Below are positions 31,759-44,900 of a stretch of DNA of 64,000 nucleotides, piece by piece. Positions within the stretch are counted from its first letter, which is position 1. Each line of letters opens with the position of its first letter. Below the pieces are notes generated by a model, which worked only from the letters and a program-made list of their open reading frames with translations, was not told the DNA's origin and made no database searches. Source of the stretch: Phellopilus nigrolimitatus (Eukaryota > Basidiomycota > Agaricomycetes > Hymenochaetales > Hymenochaetaceae); NCBI GenBank assembly GCA_021029095.1, contig JAJOHG010000011.1, positions 186,001 to 250,000 of the forward strand. Reading direction: 5' to 3'. A program made the position numbers and the translations under genes.

Positions 31759-33170
31759 ATGTCTACCAAGCAGACCATTTTCCTCACCGGGGCCACCGGC
31801 ACTTAATGTAGATAATCCAAACTTCTCTTCTCCTCTCCTAAACTAAAACCATGAAATAGGTTATATCGGCAGCTCCGTGCTATGGCATCTCCTCCAGCAC
31901 AAGGATGCTTCCAGGTTTAATTTCAAGACAGTGACGCCAGAAAAGCAAGGAAATTTACACAGTTTAGAGCCGAGGCGGTAGTTAGAAGTCTTATAGACAT
32001 AGACCAGCGCGAGAGTATTGCTGCTGAAGCGGACTTCGTCTTCACGGTAGTATGTACTTCAGCATTTTAATTATTGATGTTAACCAGCTTGAAGAGCTCT
32101 TGTTCCTCGTATAGGCGAAGGTTGACGAGTTTTCCACCGCCGAGGATATACTGACAGGTATGAAAAGGCGTAAGGAGGAAACGGAGAGACGCCCTTCCTC
32201 GTCCATACTGTGAATTTCAAATTCTCTCAATGCATCAAATCACTACTCACATTTATTTGTGCCCCCATAGTCTGGAACTGGCGTCCTCAGAGACGATGCA
32301 TTGGGAATGCACATAAACGAAAAATCTTACGACGACATGAAACTCGACGACATCGAGACCCTCGCGCTTTCGCGACCGCTCCGACTTGTCGGTGTCATCG
32401 TCACAAATGCGAACGAGGAGTGTGAGTTCCTTCAATTCTGCCCATCCAGCCTGATCTTACCTTTGATCCTGTTTGCATATTCCGACATGTGCATCCTTCA
32501 GGTTACGTGCAGATGTACGTCGTCCCCCCATCGGCGACCATCAGCATCGCGCAGAATGGTCTCACAGCTACAAAGATCCGGGATGAACTTTCGATCCAAA
32601 CACCCCGTCTCATTCTCGCTAGCCTGGAGTGTGGACAAGGCGGCATAGTTGGCCAAGGCAAAAGTCAATGACCGAACATTCACGTTGATGAATTCAACCC
32701 CATTGATATACACTTCATTGTCTGAAACGCTATCTTCTGGCATTCAGTGGCAAACCTATGCATCACTCTGTTCAACGCTATCCGTGCAGATCCAATGGGA
32801 ACATCGCATGGGCGCGCGGAATGTTATTTCAGCAGATGGACACACGGTATGCGATAGCTGCGACGAGATTACCCGCGTTTTGCCCGAGCTCAGGCGTGGA
32901 AACCCCACCGAACCGACGCCCTTTACTCAGAACGAGTACGAGGCGCATTTTGGGTCTCTTGAGGTGAGATGTGACTTCGACATTTGGTGCCTTTCCCAAT
33001 AGGTCAACATCGGAGATGCTGGATTGCTTTGCCCTCTTCGAATACATACGATTATGTTGGGTACAGGGCACGCTCGATAGGATAGAAGCCAGGAAAGACA
33101 ACTGCAGACTTCCTAGCGAGCATTCGCCTTGAGGTTGAGGCAATCATTGCCGAGGATGCGCTGGCGAAGT
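31759..33170 (+). pseudogene. Decayed NAD(P)-binding epimerase/NmrA-like gene
   Basis: Exon-like blocks appear in order: MSTKQTIFLTGATG (Rossmann GxxG start), then YIGSSVLWHLLQHKDASRFN after an intron, then RAEAVVRSLIDIDQRESIAA and EADFVFTV in a shifted frame, then AKVDEFSTAEDILTGMKRR, SGTGVLRDDALGMHINEKSY, DDIETLALSRPLRLVGVIV, GYVQMYVVPPSATISIAQNG, EPTPFTQNEYEAHFGSLE and finally DFLASIRLEVEAIIAEDALA-like sequence to a stop at 33168-33170. The family (NAD-dependent epimerase/NmrA-like) is clear from order and motifs. Frameshifts (near 31945 and 33130), stops, and a GC instead of GT at the first donor show it is broken. It may be expressed, since a TATA-like element remains upstream. Confidence 0.78.
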
Positions 33171-33338
33171 AGACATCCCCACACAAGGAAGGAAAGGTAT
33201 AACGCTAAAATAGATTTGAATATGTACTTGCAGTAGTGCAGCTGGGATCATCTGTGAGATTCTATTCTTCATTGTTACAGAAAGCAAAACAGGCTTAAAT
33301 TTGCTTAGCCCAAGTAGATTGTAAACCTTTCTATACCG

Positions 33339-36300
33339 CTATGCCTCGACATTGCGGAATTCGAATGCCGGGCTGCCCGGCTCCGCGCTCTCGATGATGA
33401 ACTTCGTGTACCCGGGCTCGTCCTTCGCGAGCGCATCATCGGCCATCAACACCTCAGCATCAACAAGGTTGAGCGATTTCTTCAGATATGGGAGTAGCAC
33501 CGACAGAAGAGTCGACTCGGAAAATGGCAGGGTGCGCTGGAACGCCATCCTCGCGCCGAACTCAGCGATGCGTTTCTGTATGAAGAGAAAATATGAGCAG
33601 GTCGATGCACCGAATCCTTAATTGGAACAGACCTTGAACTGCTGAGCAAACGGCATCACGCGCTTGTCCTTGATCAGACCCTGCGCCTGCAAGAGCTCGC
33701 GGAGCTTCTGATCGTCGACCTTCTCCCTCTCTGCGTCGTATGCCTCTTGCACTACACCAACGACCTTGTTCTGCCACTCCGGGAACTGGGTCGCAACGTA
33801 TATACGCACACTTTTCGGCTTCTTCGGGTCGTACGCAGCATTTTTGCTCTTGCTGAGCTTCTTGAGCATAGCGAGCTCCGAATCACGCATCGTCTTGAGC
33901 GTGCCGCGCATGTACTGCCCGGCTTCGAGAACGGATCGGTCGATTGGCTGGGACGGGACGGGATAGAGCGCATGCTGCACAGTGGTAGGCTCGCCGAGGA
34001 CCGAGGACCATATGTGGTCGGCGAAGTGCGGTGCGATGGGTGTGATAAGCAGGCATGAAACACGGATCCAGTACTTAACGAGCTCCGCGTTCATGCCAAC
34101 GTCGGAGGTGACTTCACGGTACCAGTCGCGCGCCATTTGCATTTCGAAGAAGCCGTACTTCAGTGCATCCTTGTAATTCGTACTGAAGAAAGGATTCATT
34201 AGATCGTTTCATTCGATGGATTCGAAGGACTCACGCCTCATAGTGGCCCTTCGTCACAGCTATCAACTCGTTGATCTCGTTCTCGAAGACAACGTCGTGG
34301 TAGATTTTTGTGGTGCGAAGGTTTGGCTGCTCCTTGATCATTTCCTGCCGTACGAATCGGGTCAGCCCAAGTTCCGCTTAATTGTCATACTGCCTATTCA
34401 CCTCGCACCAGTCAATGAGTGTATGCAACCGCAAGATATTTGCGTTCGCGTTCTTCTCGTCGAAATTCGCGTCCTCGATACCATCACCTGCATCAGCCAA
34501 AGCAGTGCGTGTCGCGTCCGCGCCGAACTTCTCAACCGCCTCGCGCATCGTGAGCGAGTTTCCCGTGCTTTTGGACATCTTTTTTCCATTCAACATCAGA
34601 TGGCCATTCGTGCGCATGCTGAGCGGCCATTTGTTTTCCGGGAAAATCGCCGCGTGCACGTAGATCGCGAAGGTGAGATGGTTCGGAATGAGGTCCTTCC
34701 CTGAGGAGCGTATATCCAGCGGGTAAAAGTAATTGAATTCGCGCTTCATAATATCAGCTTTTTCTCTGGGTAAAGGCGCATCGGAGGGCCATGGACCGTC
34801 ACACAAGATGTACTCGAAAACCTCGTCAGTCATTTGATCAGGCGTAACACCTAGGGGACCCGTTTTGCTTCCGTCCCAGACACCACCTATAAGAAGAATA
34901 AGAAGCGATTTCGGAACAAGTGATTCCTAGCTTACCTTGCAGGAGATGTGCGATCGTATAGTAACTCATGTAGATAGTTGAATCACTCAAACTCTCAACC
35001 ATGAAATTCTGATCCCACGGCAATTTTGTACCGAGGCCATAAGTTCGAGCACACGCCCACTGGTTGAGCCACCCGAGCGATCCCTCAAAACCGTTCCGTG
35101 TTTCACTGCCGTAGGTATTCATGCGAGCAAGGAGCCTTACGTCGTTCGAATCAGCATTCGTGTGCCATGCCATAGTGAGGGAGGACTTACTTCTCTGCTT
35201 GAGCCTTCCAAGTCGCCTCGCCATAGTCAAGGTACCATTGGTCCATGAGCGCAATCACACACTCGTCTCCACTGCGTGAAAGGATGAAGCCTTCCGGCTC
35301 CGCATACGCAAACGCAAGATTAGCCGCGATCATGGCGCTGCGCACCTTTGGCTTTGCGTCCTGCACGCTCAAGCCCTTGAACTCGCCAACGAGCATCGTA
35401 CCGCTGTAAAAGCCCTCCTTGTACGCAATCTCCTTCGCCTCAGCGAGTTGCTTCGCATCCTTCTGAGAATTAATCTTGAGCTTCTTCACAAGTGCAGGTG
35501 CGGTGAGATCGCCGTACGCCGGTGTCGTAAGCACAGGCACCGGGTCAATTGCACACCATGAAGGTTGGATTTTGTAGAAATCGGGCTTCTTCTTGAGATC
35601 AGCGAGTGTCGCAAAGTCATCTGGAGAGTCAGAAGGGACGGAGGTAACAACACCAGTGCCCTTAAGCAAACAAATCAGACAACTAAGAGATTGACGCGAA
35701 CGAACGAGCATGCCTTGGTTGGAAGCACATTCTCCATCGGCAAAACATACACTTCTGGGTTCAGTGCGAACGGAGCCTTGATTTTTGTGCCGACGAGCTT
35801 CGCGCCATCAATCTCTACCAGTTGGGTCACTTCATTCGGAGTCTCGGTGGTGCCCTGGAATGCCATGTTGCGTGCCGCACGGTACGTGCACACGAAAGCC
35901 TCGTTGTTTTTGGTTGCAAAAACGCCATACTTGATCGCAGTGCCCACAAAACAATTGGTTTGACCGTACATTGTCTCTGGTCGCAAAGTCGCTGCCACCA
36001 AATACACCTTCCTTCCACCAACGTTCGGTTCAATCAACTCCTTGACACCCTCGGGCCATCCAATGACTTCCATCTTTACGCCAGTATACTCCTGCGGGCC
36101 AAGGGCCTCGCCTTCGGAGCGATCATGGTCCATACACGGCTGTCCATCTTTGGGCGAATAGACAGTGTAACGCTCGCCAAACTTGATCTTATTCATCTTG
36201 TAGAGTTTGATGGTCTGCCATCTGACGAAAGCATCGTAGTAGGGATTTGCGTCGGTCGTGACAAAAGACCGGCGCCAGTCGATACGCGTTCCAAGGGCTT

Positions 36301-37100
36301 TCTGGTCTGCCTTGGATAACGAGATCAATTAAGTATCCTCAGAAGATATCATTTGTGTAGAATTTTACCACTGTAATCGGGGGGAAGTATTTTAACCAGT
36401 ATTGCGGATCCGCAAACTTTTTAATGTCGGCGCGAGGCACGCCGATAGACTCCATGATCTGAAACTGGTACTTATGACCTGTAGCTTTTGCTGCGACCTT
36501 CCCTTTCTTCCCCTTGCTGGGTGCCGAGGTTGAAGGGGTAGCAGACGCGTCTTTTGCAGGGACAAGATCATCCTCTTCCTCCGGAACTTCATACCGTTCA
36601 AAGTCCGGCCCGAATAGCTCCATCTCGCGAATTATCTTGTCTGACGCAGCCTGAACATACGATTTTTGAGTAAATAAAGACAGCTAGGAAGCTGCGCTAC
36701 CTACCTTGATCGGCATGCCCGTGCAATGAAACCCATGGGGAAATAACGCTCGCTTTCCCAGCATACGCTCGAAACCTGTCCCGAACTCGATCTTCGAGAT
36801 AGTGAAAGCATGGCCAAGGTGAAGCGAGCCATTCATGTATGGGTAGGGAAAGCTCCCAAACCACTTGGGGTATTTCTCCCAGATCTCGGCAGGGGAAAGC
36901 TGGGCTGTCTGCTCAGGCGTGGGCGCATCGACCTCGAATACACGTTCATCGGCCCAGCGCTGCTGGTACTTACGCTCAATGGCTTTGAGAGCATCGCGCT
37001 TTCCTGTCTGTTTACATTATAAGACACCGATCAACTGTGTACTTCAGAAACACGTTACCTGCTGGAGCGCGATGGGACCATCTCCCGTGGTGTTCGCCAT
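33339..37100 (-). CDS. Cytosolic leucyl-tRNA synthetase
   Basis: Ten exons (37100-37059, 37007-36705, 36650-36369, 36310-35714, 35660-35191, 35135-34936, 34886-34402, 34344-34235, 34182-33633, 33575-33339) give about 1091 aa, the usual length for eukaryotic cytosolic LeuRS. The class I signature is [20 protein letters not shown] near residue 70, the editing (CP1) domain includes [18 protein letters not shown], and the second signature is [20 protein letters not shown]. The tRNA-binding C-terminal domain follows. The enzyme charges tRNA-Leu for cytosolic translation. Intron 4 uses a GC donor (ACCAAG|GCATGC) before [16 protein letters not shown]. The gene shares a 370-bp upstream region with the divergent PUS3-like gene. 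Confidence 0.97.
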
Positions 37101-37470
37101 CGTCTTCGAGTACAATAGTCTACAGTAGTGTACAGAGTACCGCAAAGAACGCGTAGCGCGCTTTAAGGAGAGAATCGTGACCGGTTCAGCAGATTATCAA
37201 GCCCAGAGTTTCTAGTTCTTTGTAGTGGTCAAGCTGCAGCATACTGACTCGATCGCATTTTTTGGCGGCTTCAAGAAAATGGAAATTATCCCAAATATGG
37301 CAGTCGGTAGATTTAATATGTTATCATTTTTTAGACTTTTTTTTCGTACCTCCTTAATCTACCTTTGTTCTCTGTCTTGTCCTCTATTACGAGATCTGGC
37401 CGTCTGCTTTGAATGAGACTTGGAATAGAATTGGTGAATGCGAATCGCGAGAATAGCGAGTCGAGCCATC
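37101..37470. promoter_or_regulatory. Shared upstream region of LeuRS and the PUS3-like gene
   Basis: A 370-bp gap between divergently oriented start codons must hold both promoters. No canonical TATA box is obvious for either; short pyrimidine-rich stretches occur near 37330-37390. Shared regulation of two tRNA-related genes is plausible but inferred. Confidence 0.5.
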
Positions 37471-39051
37471 ATGTCACCGTCATATGAGTCCTGGTCTCGA
37501 GAAGATCTCATCGCACGTCTGAACCTGCTCGACTCAATTCTCCCAGCGTCCCGAGCGCACTCCTCTCCACGTCCTAGACCAAGACGCAAAATAACGAAGT
37601 CCTTTGATATCTCATCCTACCCTCGCCGAAAGATCGCGCTCAAATTCTGCTATGCGGGATGGGAGTACAATGGCCTCGCGTTTCAGACCGACAAGACACC
37701 ACTCCCGACGGTCGAAGAGACACTCTACAACGCTCTGGCATCGTGTCGACTTATTGATGGCGCTGCAGGACCGCAGGCTTGTGGTTGGGAGCGATGTGGG
37801 CGGACAGATCGTGGCGTCAGTTCCGCTGGGCAGGTCGTGTCGCTTTGGGTAAGAAGCAACTTAGGACAAGCGGATTCTGTGCCGGGAACCTCTTTGGCGC
37901 CCTCGACTTCTGCTCTGGTAGGAACAGCACCGGAGATCACAGACTCTGATTTTCTGCTTGACGCTGAAAGCGAACTCCCTCTACTCGAATTATCTGATAC
38001 GGAAGAACCACATTCGACTCTCTCAGCTCCGCCTTCCGTAGAGCGAGAGCAAGAACTACGCTACGTCTCCATCCTAAACCGCATCTTACCACCGACCATC
38101 CGTATACTCGCATGGTCACCCATCGACCCTTCCTTTTCCTCACGATTTAATTGCAAAAACCGGCACTATAAGTACTTCTTCAGCCCGGACGGTCTCGACC
38201 TCGAGGCGATGCGCGATGCGGCGCAGCGCCTCATCGGCGAGCACGACTTCCGCAACCTCTGCAAAATTGACCCGAGCAAGCAGATCGCGAGCTATAAGCG
38301 CAGGATCCTACGCGCTGAGATTAACATGACGTCGGTCTTCGCGGACGATGACCCCGCGCCGCCCAGCGCGCGCATGTGCGTGTTCGACCTCGCTGGCAAC
38401 GCGTTCCTCTACAACCAGGTGCGGCACATTATGGCCGTGCTCCTGCTCGTCGGCGCGGGGTTAGAGTCGTCAACCGTTGTGAGTGCCCTGCTTAACGCGA
38501 ACCCGACGGACCCCGAACCACCCTTCCGCGAGGGCGAGCCCGCGCCAGAGTTTGTCACGTGCAAGCCCGAGTACCAGATGGCCGACCCGCTCCCGCTGGT
38601 GCTGTGGGAGTGCACGTATGGTGCAGATGATGTAGCTTGGCAGACAGACGACCAGGAAAGAGAAGACGGTGGCGAAGCAATGAGCGTTGGTGCGAAAAGT
38701 TTGTACCGACAGATGAATGCGATCCACGTGCGCTCGCTCATACATAGCGTACTCGATGCACACTTTCTACGCGCCGTCTCTGCCTTCCATCCTTCGCCGT
38801 CCACTTCCTTTTCACTAAATGCATCTACAACATCGGATTTTTCGCGGAGCAATCCTTCGACTGTCTTAAATATCCCTCTCGGCGGTGGCATGACGCGACG
38901 GACCGCAGCGCGGTACTACATACCTCTTTTACTTCGCAAACGCTTGGAACATGTCGATGTAGTGAACAACCGGTGGCGGCAAAAGGGGAAAATTGAACGG
39001 AGAGCAGAAAAGAACGCTGACACGTTAGTTTTAGTTAATGCGAACGAGTGA
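37471..39051 (+). CDS. tRNA pseudouridine synthase, Pus3/Deg1 type
   Basis: A single-exon gene. ATG 37471 gives 526 aa; an in-frame ATG at 37438 would add 11. Motifs: RKIALKFCYAGWEYNGLAFQ at the start of the catalytic domain, the active-site block RCGRTDRGVSSAGQVVSLWV with the catalytic Asp, SSRFNCKNRHYKYFF, and FLYNQVRHIMAVLLLVGAG. These are the TruA-family signatures, and the insertion layout is closest to Pus3/Deg1, which modifies tRNA positions 38 and 39. It carries an extra acidic stretch (about residues 155-205) between catalytic blocks, likely disordered. Absence of introns contrasts with its neighbours. Confidence 0.9.
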   Translation: MSPSYESWSREDLIARLNLLDSILPASRAHSSPRPRPRRKITKSFDISSYPRRKIALKFCYAGWEYNGLAFQTDKTPLPTVEETLYNALASCRLIDGAAGPQACGWERCGRTDRGVSSAGQVVSLWVRSNLGQADSVPGTSLAPSTSALVGTAPEITDSDFLLDAESELPLLELSDTEEPHSTLSAPPSVEREQELRYVSILNRILPPTIRILAWSPIDPSFSSRFNCKNRHYKYFFSPDGLDLEAMRDAAQRLIGEHDFRNLCKIDPSKQIASYKRRILRAEINMTSVFADDDPAPPSARMCVFDLAGNAFLYNQVRHIMAVLLLVGAGLESSTVVSALLNANPTDPEPPFREGEPAPEFVTCKPEYQMADPLPLVLWECTYGADDVAWQTDDQEREDGGEAMSVGAKSLYRQMNAIHVRSLIHSVLDAHFLRAVSAFHPSPSTSFSLNASTTSDFSRSNPSTVLNIPLGGGMTRRTAARYYIPLLLRKRLEHVDVVNNRWRQKGKIERRAEKNADTLVLVNANE

Positions 39052-39220
39052 ATGGCAGCTATCACTCTAGGCTGGCTTCCCGCGGTATGCAACAATGAGA
39101 AACGGGAGGATATATGTGAGTATCTGTTTTATTGATAATGCTACATTCTTTGTGAACTAGATCACCTTCTCTCTCGTACACCTCGATGACCCCGGGTATT
39201 ACGCATTCATTTGTGATACA

Positions 39221-40608
39221 TTACTTCAAGTCGCGTTTCTCCAAAATATCGTAATGTCCAGGTCTGCAGGGAGATTAGAGCCTATATAAAGTCTGGAAAG
39301 AGAATGCTCGAACAGGTGTGCGTACCTGTAAAGTAGCACTGGCGGATTATCAAAAGCATCAGGAGGCACGTTCTGAAACTGAACGAAGCTGACAGAGCCA
39401 TCATCGCTGTGTCCATCCAGATACGCGACTTCGGTGTTAAGCTTCAGAACACGCGTCAAGGCGGTGATCTGTACATGATCTTAGAAAAGCCGGAATAATT
39501 ATCTTCACAATAGTCAAGGCCAGTGAGCTCAGTGAAGACATACCTGCCTCCTTCCCGCATGCCTCTACAAAGCGCTCACAGAATTCCTGCGGGGCTATCT
39601 CGTCACCGGTTTCAGGATGGAAGAGGAATGGAGCATATGTCTCTGGGTCAGTTCGGATGACCGCAGAAGTGAGGAACCGGAGGAAGACGACAATACAGTT
39701 GCTAACTATCGAATTCAATCGGAATTCATTCAAGATGTTAAAGCTGGTTCAAAAAAAAAAAAACTCCTCGTTGAGAGAAGAAAGAATCTACCTTCAGCAT
39801 CTTGAAATGCTTCAAGCAGGATGGGAGCGGTCAATGTCGAACCATCCGGCTCGGGAACTACAATCTGGCGTATGAGCGAGATGAGGACGTCGTAGAAATC
39901 TTCAAAGGCGAGTTCCTGGAATCCTGCAGCCTTCAGAATCAAAAGCGACGAGTCCAGCATAGAAAGGGACTTCGCGACATCGATTGTCTGGTTCCGCGAG
40001 GTGAGCATACGCTCGACCCATGCAAAAGCAATAGCTGAGGATGCCGACAAAGACAAAGAGGATCGGTGCAAGAAAAAAAAAAGGAGGAAAACGTTAGACG
40101 CACATCGGTAAAAGCAGTCTCCATCTCCCCGTGTTCTTCGTATATCCGTAAAGCCTTGACTTCGCAAATAATCGATCTGTTGGACAAACGAGCCCGACCC
40201 GTTCTCATATTCTTCGCGCAAAGCCGAAAGGGGGATGCGATCCGTTATGAGTGGTCTCACGGGAGTAGTCTCGTCCAGCATGTTCTGGAGTAATCACATT
40301 AAATTGCGCGCAGTCTAAAACACAAAGGAACTACTGACCTGGGTAAGCTGCGACAGTTCATATGGGCTGAATGAAGACATATCTTCGTTTCATTTCATTG
40401 TCAGTGCGAAAGAGAACCGCGATATTTTTCGCATGTATGCGCTTACCAGGAGCATTGGCGGTAGATCCGGAGGCATTTGGTTCTACTATTGTCGGTACAT
40501 TACTGTCAGCCACTGGAGCTGGACTTCTATTAAACACTTAAGATATGCATCATCCCATAGATTGCACTGACGAGAATCCTTTGGGGGCGGCGCTGGTGCT
40601 GAAGACAT
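39221..40608 (-). CDS. Otubain-type OTU deubiquitinase
   Basis: Eight exons (40608-40568, 40526-40447, 40382-40339, 40284-40104, 40034-39792, 39705-39544, 39479-39326, 39263-39221) give about 315 aa. The catalytic Cys lies in RRTRGDGDCFYRSIAFAW near residue 115 and the catalytic His in the C-terminal LLYRPGHYDIL; EADHVQITALTRVLKLNTEV is the typical preceding helix. Otubains cleave ubiquitin chains (often K48-linked) and can restrain E2 enzymes. The exon split just after the catalytic Cys (CFYR|SIAFAW) and inside the His loop (TAC AG|A CCT GGA CAT) was needed to recover both motifs. The N-terminus is a short Pro/Ser-rich extension. Confidence 0.92.
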
Positions 40609-41920
40609 GGTGGTGGACGAAGCTTGAAAGACGAATAAGTAACGCGCTTGTCGCGTTGCGGCGGCCTCCGAGCATACCTTGAACCTTACTTTCTGGGGTT
40701 TTTACATCCCTCCTTTGTCTCGGACTGTATGCATCCGATTGAAGAACAATCCGGATGGCGAGTGGGCTCGATAAACGATACCCACGTGCTTTCTACAGAC
40801 CGCTTGGTATCGATCCTGCTCTGTTTAACATGTATTGCTCGAATCTCAAATACTAAAACATCTCTGGGTCAATTGTACCAGGGTTTGAGAAACAAGCACT
40901 TCATTTTCTCAAATTTCTGTGCACCCAGGGCATATACGACTGCTGTTCTCCAGCCTTGTTTAACGATCACGAAGCCCGAAAACTGGCCGACGTCTGGCTT
41001 CACATTTTCAGATGGCTACAATCCATTCATATCTCTCCCTGACTCTTTCTTTTCCATGCATCCCTCGATATTCTCCTTTCTATCTACGCTCTCTATTTGC
41101 TCCTAATGCTGTTAAGCCACCCACCCACAGTTCGTCCTTCTGCATATCTTCAACCTACTGGCCTGTTTTCGCTCGCAACATATCTCAGAATGCGAGCTAC
41201 GGAGACGGAGGTGAGCCTGATTGATATACAACAAGAAGGAAGGAGATGTCCAGTGCCGCGTGCGTTTGCCTGTTTTTCAGAAGGGCGTCACGAGCTCAGG
41301 AGGTGTGCGAGTCCTTGGAGATTTCGACTTCGACTGCAGCGATACAGATGCGATCATCCGCTGAGTCCAGCTAGAGGCCAAAGCACTATTGTACCCAAGC
41401 TTCGATGGGGACTTGATTGACAGAATACTACACGAATACGTCGAAGAATGCGGTCAAAGAGACATTAGGAGTGAAGAAGGTGAAAATGTGTTCGCCGTCT
41501 CCAGTCTATCAGGAGAATTTAAGATAACAGAGTAAATCATTGGAAATGTGAATGAGATCATAGCAGACGTCAGGCTATCAGCTCATGTATTCTTTCCAAC
41601 TTCTCTTAAGGGTATCATGTTGTACATCGTCACCCTCCGAATCGCAAGTAGAAGGTTTAATTTTTTGTATCTTCCTCTTAATTCCTTGTTTATTCTTGGG
41701 AATTTCAAGCTGACAAACTGTTTCGCTTATATTTAATCTAATACATACGGTTTGTATCTGTCCTTCCTGCCCAAGAATGATTTACGAGATGAAGCAATGC
41801 TTAAGCTACAACAAATGTGATGCTATCAATAATACACAGAACGGACGGAGATGCATGCATAAGTGAAAAAAATGATAGCGACTCCTGGAGAACCTCGTGC
41901 GTCACCGTTCGACGTCATGG
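40609..41920. other. Intergenic with a weak gene-like remnant
   Basis: About 1.3 kb. Between 41190 and 41490 the plus strand has splice-like borders (GAG|GTGAGC, TTTTTCAG) and protein-like text (KGVTSSGGVRVLGDFDFDCS, then LEAKALLYPSFDGDLIDRIL) broken by an in-frame TGA near 41361. I could not name the family; it may be a decayed gene. The rest, including 40640-41100, shows no supported feature. Confidence 0.45.
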
Positions 41921-44900
41921 TCATGACGCGTCGTCTAGGATGAGGCGAGGGACGACGTTCATCGCCATCAGCTGTATGCGAGAACCGAATGTCAATATGC
42001 ATTCCACATGTTGAGCGGACACAAATTCACCTCTTGGAACAGCAGCTTCGCAGCGTACGGGATCGTCAGTTGTGCCATCTTCTTCGAGCTTTTGCAAAAT
42101 GGACACCAGCCATTGTAGCCCATTAGCCCGCACTCCTGGCAGGCGTTAACTTCGAACTTGTCCGACGAAATCATCAGACGTTCTAGGAGAAGCTGCGTCG
42201 CGCCGTAACCGATGAGGCAGTCGCGCTCCATTTCTCCCAGACGAAGGCCGCCTTCTCGAGAACGACCTTCTGTTGGTTGACGAGTCAAGGTTGCTCGAGG
42301 ACCACTGGAATTAAGTGATCGTCAAAGACAGGCGCGACTCTTGACTTCGAAAAAAAGCGTACCGAGCGCGGGCATGCATCTTATCCATGACCATGTGCTT
42401 CAATTTCTAGAGGAACAATTAGCAACAGGTAACGTAAACATGAAAGTAAGTCACACATACCTGATAGTAGATAGGACCAAAGTAGACATACGCCTCTAAC
42501 TGTTCGCCAGTGATACCACTCGTCAGCATGTCCTTTCCGGCATAGTTGAAGCCTTTATCGATGAGGATTTTCGACATGTCTTCAACCTATGTGAATGTGC
42601 GTGTTCAATGTATGCCAATTGTTATGGTATCGTATGACATACTTTTGATCCGCCAAAGGCTGTTCCATATTGAAGACTACCATCGAGAACACCCGCCTAA
42701 AAGAAACTTTAGTCGCGCTCATCAAGATCAAGGAAGTCTAACAAGCATACCTTGCCGGAGAGAAGTTCAATCATTTTTCCAACAGTCATACGAGATGGGA
42801 AACCGTGAGGATTCATGATCGAATCTTTCAGTTAATGAGGACGAGCCTTCGAAGGCAAGTAAAGTTATGCGACTTACCAGGGTTGATACCTTGATCGTTA
42901 AAAGGCATATCTTCCTGGTTCACGATCAGGCCACAGACACCCTTCTGTCCATGTCTTGACGAGAATTTATCCCCGAGCTCCGGTCTCCGAGTCTGACGAA
43001 TGAGGACCTTCACAAGCGTCTGGTCATTCTCCGTATCCGTAAGCATGATCTTGTCGATGTTTCCGGCGACAGGTGATTTATAGGACATTGGCGCATTTTT
43101 ATACGCAACGGAGGCAGCCTGGCCAGTGAATGAGTTATCATTCGCATTCGTTGGCGTCTGCTTATTGACATATACATCGCCTGGGTCGACGCGCTCGCCA
43201 ACCCCAGCAAGGCCGTCCAATTGGATAATATCGTACTTTTTCTGAATCTGACCATTCTCGTCCAGTGGTGCATCAGCCAGGCGGTCAAACCTATAGAGAA
43301 CATTAGACACATGCTAAAGATAAAGCGAATGTTACTTACGTGCCATTCGGATACTTGCGAATAAGAGTAGCGTTCTTACGCATGACCTGGCAGCGACCAT
43401 ATCCACGATCCAAGCTTGCCTGACGGAAGACGTCAACAATGTTGTCATCTCAGTCTTCGGAAGTTTCTCAGACCTTATTAAGAATCAAGGCGTCTTCGAT
43501 ATCGTAACCCGAATAACTCATAACAGCAACAGTAGCATTCTGCCCGGCCGGCAACTTGTCGTATCCGACCAACTCAATCGATTTCGTCTTCACCATTGGC
43601 TGCTGGGGGTATACCAATAGATACAGCAGCGTGTCGATACGGTTGAGCTGGTTGTAGGCTATCGCGCCAATAGCCTGCTTGCCCATAGCACACTGATAGG
43701 TGTTACGCGGAGACTGATTATGGTGAGGGTAGGGAATGAGGCCAGCGACAGCGCCGAGAATTGTGAAGGGCTCAATCTCGAGATGCGTCGTTGTAGGCTC
43801 GATAAAGCTCTCGTAAAGCGCAATGTGAGAGTCGTTTTCCTCATTGACATCAAGGTATTCAACGAGACCTCGCCGAAGAAAGTCGTCGAAAGTGACCAGA
43901 CCCTTCTTCAATTCCTAAACTTACGATCAAATCTAATTAGAGAAGCGAAGAAACAGATAAGCGCACCAAAATGTGATCGCTCGTCACTTTTGGCCGCCGA
44001 TTCTCAACGATAATCATCGGCCTGCAGATACGCCCACCGTCGCTTGCTATGTGCACAGCGCGATGGTGGTGGTTGATATACACGCTGACGAACTCGCTGA
44101 AGCGACCTGCTCGGCGCAGACGCCGGAAGTTCTGCACAAATCGTGTCGGGTAGCGCGTGAGACCGATGATTGTACCATTGACATTGACAACGAACGAGTT
44201 CGGACCGTAGATTTCAGCTCCAGTGGCAAGACATATGTCTGGGAAAAACATATCAATTTGTTTTTTGCCACAGCCTACTAAGATATCTTCACACCTTCAA
44301 CCCCCAAGAAGTGCACTAGACGGACCAAAGGCTCTTCCTCTACATCAGTAGTAATGTGAGTCATCAAAGCCAGGTTCTTTACCAGGCCGCAGGCCTCTCC
44401 TTCTGGCGTATCACTTGTGCACAACATACCCCACTGGCTGGGCTGGAGAGCACGCGGACCGCTCACCTTACGCGTCTTCTCGAACTGCGATGAGATACGA
44501 GTCATCATCCCGAGTGCGCTGATGAAGCTCAAACGGCTGAGGACGTGTGTGACGCCGGCGCGCTCCATCTTGAATCGTTTGAGCGACCAATTACCCGTGG
44601 AAATTGCACGCACGAAGCCTGCGGTAATGTGGTCGCCCTGGAACTGCATCGTGTTGAATGCATCGAACTCAGATGTTCGAGATGGCTTCTTGAGCACCTT
44701 ATCAATAGCGGACTTGAGGTTTGTGTTGAAGGTCTTGAAGAGGTCCTCGAAAAGCAATGCGAGGAGCTGACCAGCCAGCTCGAGGCGCTTGTTACCGACA
44801 TAATCGCGGTCATCGACCATTTTCTCGTCGTCCATGCACATCAGGACACGCCGAGTCATAGTTGCGACGAAAATCGCCTTGGGGCGAAAGTCCATGTTGA

